A stretch of DNA of 9,227 nucleotides, taken from positions 1-9,227 of the forward strand of contig CAZWCZ010000048.1 of assembly GCA_964632165.1 (NCBI GenBank), read 5' to 3'. Each line of letters starts with the position of its first letter. Positions within the stretch are counted from its first letter, which is position 1. This document shows, in pieces, positions 7,076 through 9,227 of the stretch. The translations under genes and the position numbers were made by a program. This stretch comes from SIG299 sp964632165. GTDB lineage: Bacteria; Bacillota; Clostridia; Lachnospirales; Lachnospiraceae. The notes under the pieces were generated by a model. It was not told the DNA's origin. It saw only the letters and a list, made by a program, of their open reading frames with translations, and did not search any database.

Positions 7076-7104
7076 TTGACTTTTTCTTAGAAAAAAGTTA
7101 CACT
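7076..7104 (+). promoter_or_regulatory. Sigma-A promoter for the lipoprotein gene
   Basis: A -35 box TTGACT (7076-7081), a 17-base spacer and a -10 box TACACT (7099-7104). The -35 box is five of six to consensus and the -10 box four of six. Transcription would start near 7111, giving a leader of about 37 bases before the ATG at 7148. The moderate -10 box fits a promoter that may need an activator. Confidence 0.65.
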
Positions 7105-7147
7105 TTGGGCATATATTCATGCACGTTGCTGCAGAAATGAGGTACTT

Positions 7148-7888
7148 ATGAAAAATCGCCTGTTTTTTTATTTCCTGCTTCTTACTCTGTTAAATTTTTC
7201 GGCCTGTCTTTCTCCGGATGAGTCAGATCTTTCCAAAGTAACACCCATGCCGTCTGAAACCGTTGCCGTTACCGGTACTTTGTCTCCCACTGCCGCTCCG
7301 TCTCCCACTGTCACTCCGTCTCCTACGGCTATCCCGACAGAACCCCCGGTCGACCTGACTGTTCTGACCGGATATACGCAGGATGCTTCCGGTAATGTTT
7401 CTTTTCATCCTCTTGCCGAAGAAGTCCTTGCCGCCGGATACGCTTCCACCGGATTATATACCACTGTGCTCTCTGACTCCGTGCGGCAGTCACTTTTGCT
7501 TTATGCCGGATCTGCATTTTCTGACTGTTACCGGAGGACTGAAACTTCTTATCTGATTTCCGGCAATACCATTGCTCAGACGGTAAAAAGCTATTACTAT
7601 ACCGAGTACTATTATGCCGATGTTACGGATTCCAACAATGCCATTGCTCTTTATTTTGATGCCGTGAACCATGGATTCTGCTGTGCAGATATTTTCTCTT
7701 CCTCAAAAGAGAATGCTCTCCATCTTGCTGCAGACCTGCTTTCACTGCTGACTAACGGACAGGAGGACGGGCTCCCGGATCTGCTTGCCTTTTCCGAAAC
7801 TCCCCTCCCGGAAGACGGACTGGAAGCCGGTATTTTTCTGATCTTTGAGGAGACACACGAGGAATACTCCTGCATCAGTATTTATTAA
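7148..7888 (+). CDS. Putative lipoprotein of unknown function with Pro/Thr-rich linker
   Basis: A 246-residue protein not recognised as any known family. It begins with a signal peptide: MKNR, a hydrophobic run (about 5-18) and a likely lipid-attachment cysteine Cys20 in FSAC, a loose lipobox with Phe at -3. A linker rich in Pro, Thr and Ser (about 32-68, with repeated PSPT) would hold the folded part away from the membrane. The mature domain (about 70-246) is mixed, with many Tyr (KSYYYTEYYYADVTDS) and four Cys: one in SDCYRR, two in GFCCADIF and one near the end in YSCISIY. It ends in an acidic, Leu-rich stretch. The Shine-Dalgarno is TGAGG, five bases before the ATG. It diverges from the kinase-regulator operon, so it may be a target or an accessory sensor of that system. 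Membrane anchoring is likely; function is unknown. Confidence 0.8.
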   Translation: MKNRLFFYFLLLTLLNFSACLSPDESDLSKVTPMPSETVAVTGTLSPTAAPSPTVTPSPTAIPTEPPVDLTVLTGYTQDASGNVSFHPLAEEVLAAGYASTGLYTTVLSDSVRQSLLLYAGSAFSDCYRRTETSYLISGNTIAQTVKSYYYTEYYYADVTDSNNAIALYFDAVNHGFCCADIFSSSKENALHLAADLLSLLTNGQEDGLPDLLAFSETPLPEDGLEAGIFLIFEETHEEYSCISIY

Positions 7889-7911
7889 CCTGCCGGAATA
7901 TGCCCATGGCA

Positions 7912-7948
7912 CAAAAAAATACCGCAGCGATAGTTACCGCTGCGGTAT
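7912..7948 (-). terminator. Rho-independent terminator of the rpsF-ssb-rpsR operon
   Basis: An 11-bp perfect stem (ATACCGCAGCG, 7919-7929, with CGCTGCGGTAT, 7938-7948) has an 8-base loop. It is followed on the - strand by a T tract that continues the end of the stem (TTTTTTTG, 7919-7912). It lies 25 bases past the rpsR stop. On the + strand no T run follows, so it is a poor terminator for the converging lipoprotein gene. Confidence 0.9.
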
Positions 7949-7973
7949 GGATAAACTCTCTTATAAAGTATTA

Positions 7974-8246
7974 TTAGTCAAGAGTATATGGCATAAGTGC
8001 TACGTGGCGAGCTCTCTTTACTGCTACAGTAAGGGCTCTCTGATGCTTTGCACAGTTGCCTGTGATTCTGCGAGGAAGGATCTTACCTCTCTCGGATACG
8101 TATCTCTTTAACTTATTTACATCCTTATAATCGATACCTGCGTTTGTCTTATCTGCACAGAAAACGCAAACTTTCTTTCTTCTGCGAATTACGCGTCTCT
8201 TTGGAGCATCTGCTCTTTCAGGCTTATCAGTCTTTGTCATAGCCAT
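7974..8246 (-). CDS. rpsR: 30S ribosomal protein bS18
   Basis: A 90-residue small-subunit protein that pairs with bS6 on the platform of the 30S particle. A basic N-terminal tail is followed by the core pattern RRRKKVCVFCADK, then DYKDVNKLKRYVSERGKILPRRITGN and CAKHQRALTVAVKRARHVALMPY, all typical of bS18. The residues Cys27, Cys30, Cys65 and His68 form a C-x2-C ... C-x2-H set, consistent with the zinc-binding form of this protein. The start at 8244-8246 has AAGGAGGT seven bases upstream; an ATG 11 codons earlier falls in front of this site and was rejected. It is the last gene of the rpsF-ssb-rpsR operon, 35 bases after ssb. Confidence 0.97.
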   Translation of the reverse strand: MAMTKTDKPERADAPKRRVIRRRKKVCVFCADKTNAGIDYKDVNKLKRYVSERGKILPRRITGNCAKHQRALTVAVKRARHVALMPYTLD

Positions 8247-8281
8247 TTTTATTACCTCCTTATCCAATCGATCGTCCATTT

Positions 8282-8734
8282 CTAATTAAATGGTAATTCT
8301 TCGTCTATTCCGTCTGGAATATTCATAAATCCGTCTCCTGCTGCACTAGGTTCCGGTCTGGAAGGAGCACTGTAAGTGTAGTTACTGTTATCGCCGCTCT
8401 GAGCATTCTTGCTCTCTGCAAATTCGATATCGTCCAATACAACATCTGTTGTATAAACCTTCTGACCATCCTTATTTGTGTAGCTTCCGGTCTGGATTCT
8501 GCCGGTTACAGCAATCTTCGTACCCTGTCTCAGATACTTTTCAGCAAATTCTGCCTGTCTTCCAAAACATACACATCCGATAAAATCAGCTGTCTGCTGT
8601 TCTGCTCCGCCATCGCGTCTGCCTCTTCTGTCTACTGCAAGAGTGAATCTTGCAATCGCCATAGCATCACCGCTCTGGGAATATCTGATATCCGGATCAC
8701 GAGTGAGTCTACCCATTAAGATAACTCTGTTCAT
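8282..8734 (-). CDS. ssb: Single-stranded DNA-binding protein
   Basis: A 150-residue protein that coats single-stranded DNA during replication, repair and recombination, acting as a tetramer. The OB fold spans about 1-105, starting MNRVILMGRLTRDPDIRY and including FTLAVDRR, DFIGCVCFGRQAEFAEKYLRQG and VTGRIQTGSYTNKDG. A flexible low-complexity linker (about 108-140) leads to the acidic tip DEELPFN, which recruits partner proteins. It ends with an Asn after the usual Pro-Phe. The Shine-Dalgarno AGGAGGG lies seven bases before the ATG. Lying between rpsF and rpsR, it follows the classic Gram-positive order and is 15 bases after rpsF. Confidence 0.97.
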   Translation of the reverse strand: MNRVILMGRLTRDPDIRYSQSGDAMAIARFTLAVDRRGRRDGGAEQQTADFIGCVCFGRQAEFAEKYLRQGTKIAVTGRIQTGSYTNKDGQKVYTTDVVLDDIEFAESKNAQSGDNSNYTYSAPSRPEPSAAGDGFMNIPDGIDEELPFN

Positions 8735-8749
8735 TAGGAATCCCTCCTA

Positions 8750-9040
8750 TTATTCTGCATCCCGTCTTACGCATAAGAATCTGATGACATTGTCCATAAT
8801 GCGAACTCTAGCTTCAACTTCCGCTGGAACTGTAGCATCAGCATCGAACTGGATGAAAAAGTAATATGCTTCTTTCATCTTCTGAATTTCGTAAGCAAGT
8901 CTCTTCTTACCGCAATCTTCCACGTTTGTTACAACGCCTCCGAATCTGGTAATGAGATTCTTTGCAGCTTCTACTGTAGCTGCCTTTACGTCATCCTCAA
9001 CTTTTGCATTTACAACTAATGCTAATTCATACTTATTCAT
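8750..9040 (-). CDS. rpsF: 30S ribosomal protein bS6
   Basis: A 96-residue small-subunit protein that forms a heterodimer with bS18. It begins MNKYELALVVNAKVEDD, with ITRFGGVVTNVEDCGKKRLAYEI and KEAYYFFIQFDAD following, and ends in RIMDNVIRFLCVRRDAE; all are standard bS6 features. The start at 9038-9040 was chosen because the protein then begins like the family and an AAAGGAGGTG ribosome binding site lies upstream, with a rather long spacer of about 11 bases. The open frame runs 24 codons further upstream, but this falls in the leader and contains the promoter-proximal hairpin, so it was rejected. First gene of the operon. Confidence 0.97.
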   Translation of the reverse strand: MNKYELALVVNAKVEDDVKAATVEAAKNLITRFGGVVTNVEDCGKKRLAYEIQKMKEAYYFFIQFDADATVPAEVEARVRIMDNVIRFLCVRRDAE

Positions 9041-9069
9041 AGTTGTGTTGCACCTCCTTTTGGTCTCTG

Positions 9070-9101
9070 GCCCTTTTCCTTGGAAAAGAGCAAGGAAAAA
9101 A
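9070..9101 (-). promoter_or_regulatory. rpsF leader with two mutually exclusive hairpins
   Basis: In the RNA from the - strand, hairpin A pairs bases 9091-9101 with 9072-9082 (UUUUUUCCUUG with CAAGGAAAAGG, two G-U pairs, 8-base loop). Hairpin B pairs 9083-9091 with 9070-9078 (GCUCUUUUC with GAAAAGGGC, one G-U pair, CAAG loop). Both use the same GAAAAGG stretch, so only one can form at a time. Neither is followed by a U run, so this is not a terminator. A regulatory role is inferred only. Confidence 0.4.
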
Positions 9102-9120
9102 TAACTCGTCACGAAATCAA

Positions 9121-9149
9121 ATTATACCATGGACATTCCTGCCTGTCAA
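9121..9149 (-). promoter_or_regulatory. Perfect-consensus sigma-A promoter of rpsF-ssb-rpsR
   Basis: On the - strand the -35 box is TTGACA (9149-9144), the spacer 17 bases and the -10 box TATAAT (9126-9121), all matching consensus exactly, with an extended TGG just before the -10. Transcription would start about 9112-9117, leaving a leader of about 75 bases before rpsF. Such strength fits a ribosomal protein operon. Confidence 0.92.
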
Positions 9150-9227
9150 GCATTTTTCGCTTGAGTTTTCATGAACGTGAAATAAAAAAATAAATTCCAC
9201 TTCTTGCTGAATTTAGTCTTACACTAT
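9150..9227. other. Upstream edge sequence, no gene supported
   Basis: AT-rich sequence upstream of the rpsF promoter. A weak inverted repeat (GTGAAAT at 9178-9184 against ATTCCAC at 9194-9200, one mismatch) flanks an A/T run on the + strand. No coding frame with supporting features was seen before the window ends. Confidence 0.4.

Noticed and set aside
9041..9120. Known S6:S18-binding leader motif
   Set aside because: No CCG trinucleotide is present between the promoter and rpsF, so the known motif cannot be claimed.
9150..9227. Tail of a further - strand gene at the window edge
   Set aside because: One frame is open to the edge for about 18 codons, but it shows no recognisable content and overlaps AT-rich upstream sequence.

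Overview
The window looks like chromosomal DNA of a Gram-positive Clostridia member, most likely Lachnospiraceae. The reasons are moderate GC, strong AAGGAGG-type ribosome binding sites, near-consensus sigma-A promoters, Pro/Thr-rich linkers on surface proteins, and the rpsF-ssb-rpsR ribosomal operon. No mobile element, phage gene, CRISPR array, tRNA or rRNA was seen. Nine genes are supported. Two lie on the + strand (bases 1-607 and 7148-7888) and the rest on the - strand.

Left end (1-705): the 3' part of a surface or secreted protein with a Pro/Thr/Ala repeat linker and two C-terminal LysM domains. It is interrupted by a 100-N assembly gap inside the repeat and ends at a strong bidirectional terminator shared with the converging arabinofuranosidase gene. 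Next (705-4133) come a cytoplasmic GH51 alpha-L-arabinofuranosidase and asparaginyl-tRNA synthetase, both on the - strand. A terminator follows asnS directly before the GH51 ribosome binding site, and asnS has its own promoter.

Centre (4211-7888): a - strand operon reading histidine kinase, OmpR-type response regulator, then a small membrane-anchored protein with a LiaF-like C-terminal repeat domain. Diverging from it is a + strand lipoprotein of unknown function. The 219-base region between them carries a promoter for each direction and an 11-bp-period direct repeat of the kind OmpR/PhoB-family regulators bind. I infer a cell-envelope signalling module in which the regulator may control its own operon and the lipoprotein.

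Right end (7913-9227): rpsF-ssb-rpsR on the - strand, driven by a perfect-consensus promoter (TTGACA, 17 bp, TATAAT) and closed by a strong terminator. Its leader can form two mutually exclusive hairpins and lacks an obvious S6:S18-binding CCG motif.

The most interesting region is the envelope-sensing cluster (two-component system, LiaF-like protein, divergent unknown lipoprotein). I see no clearly new defence or mobile system.
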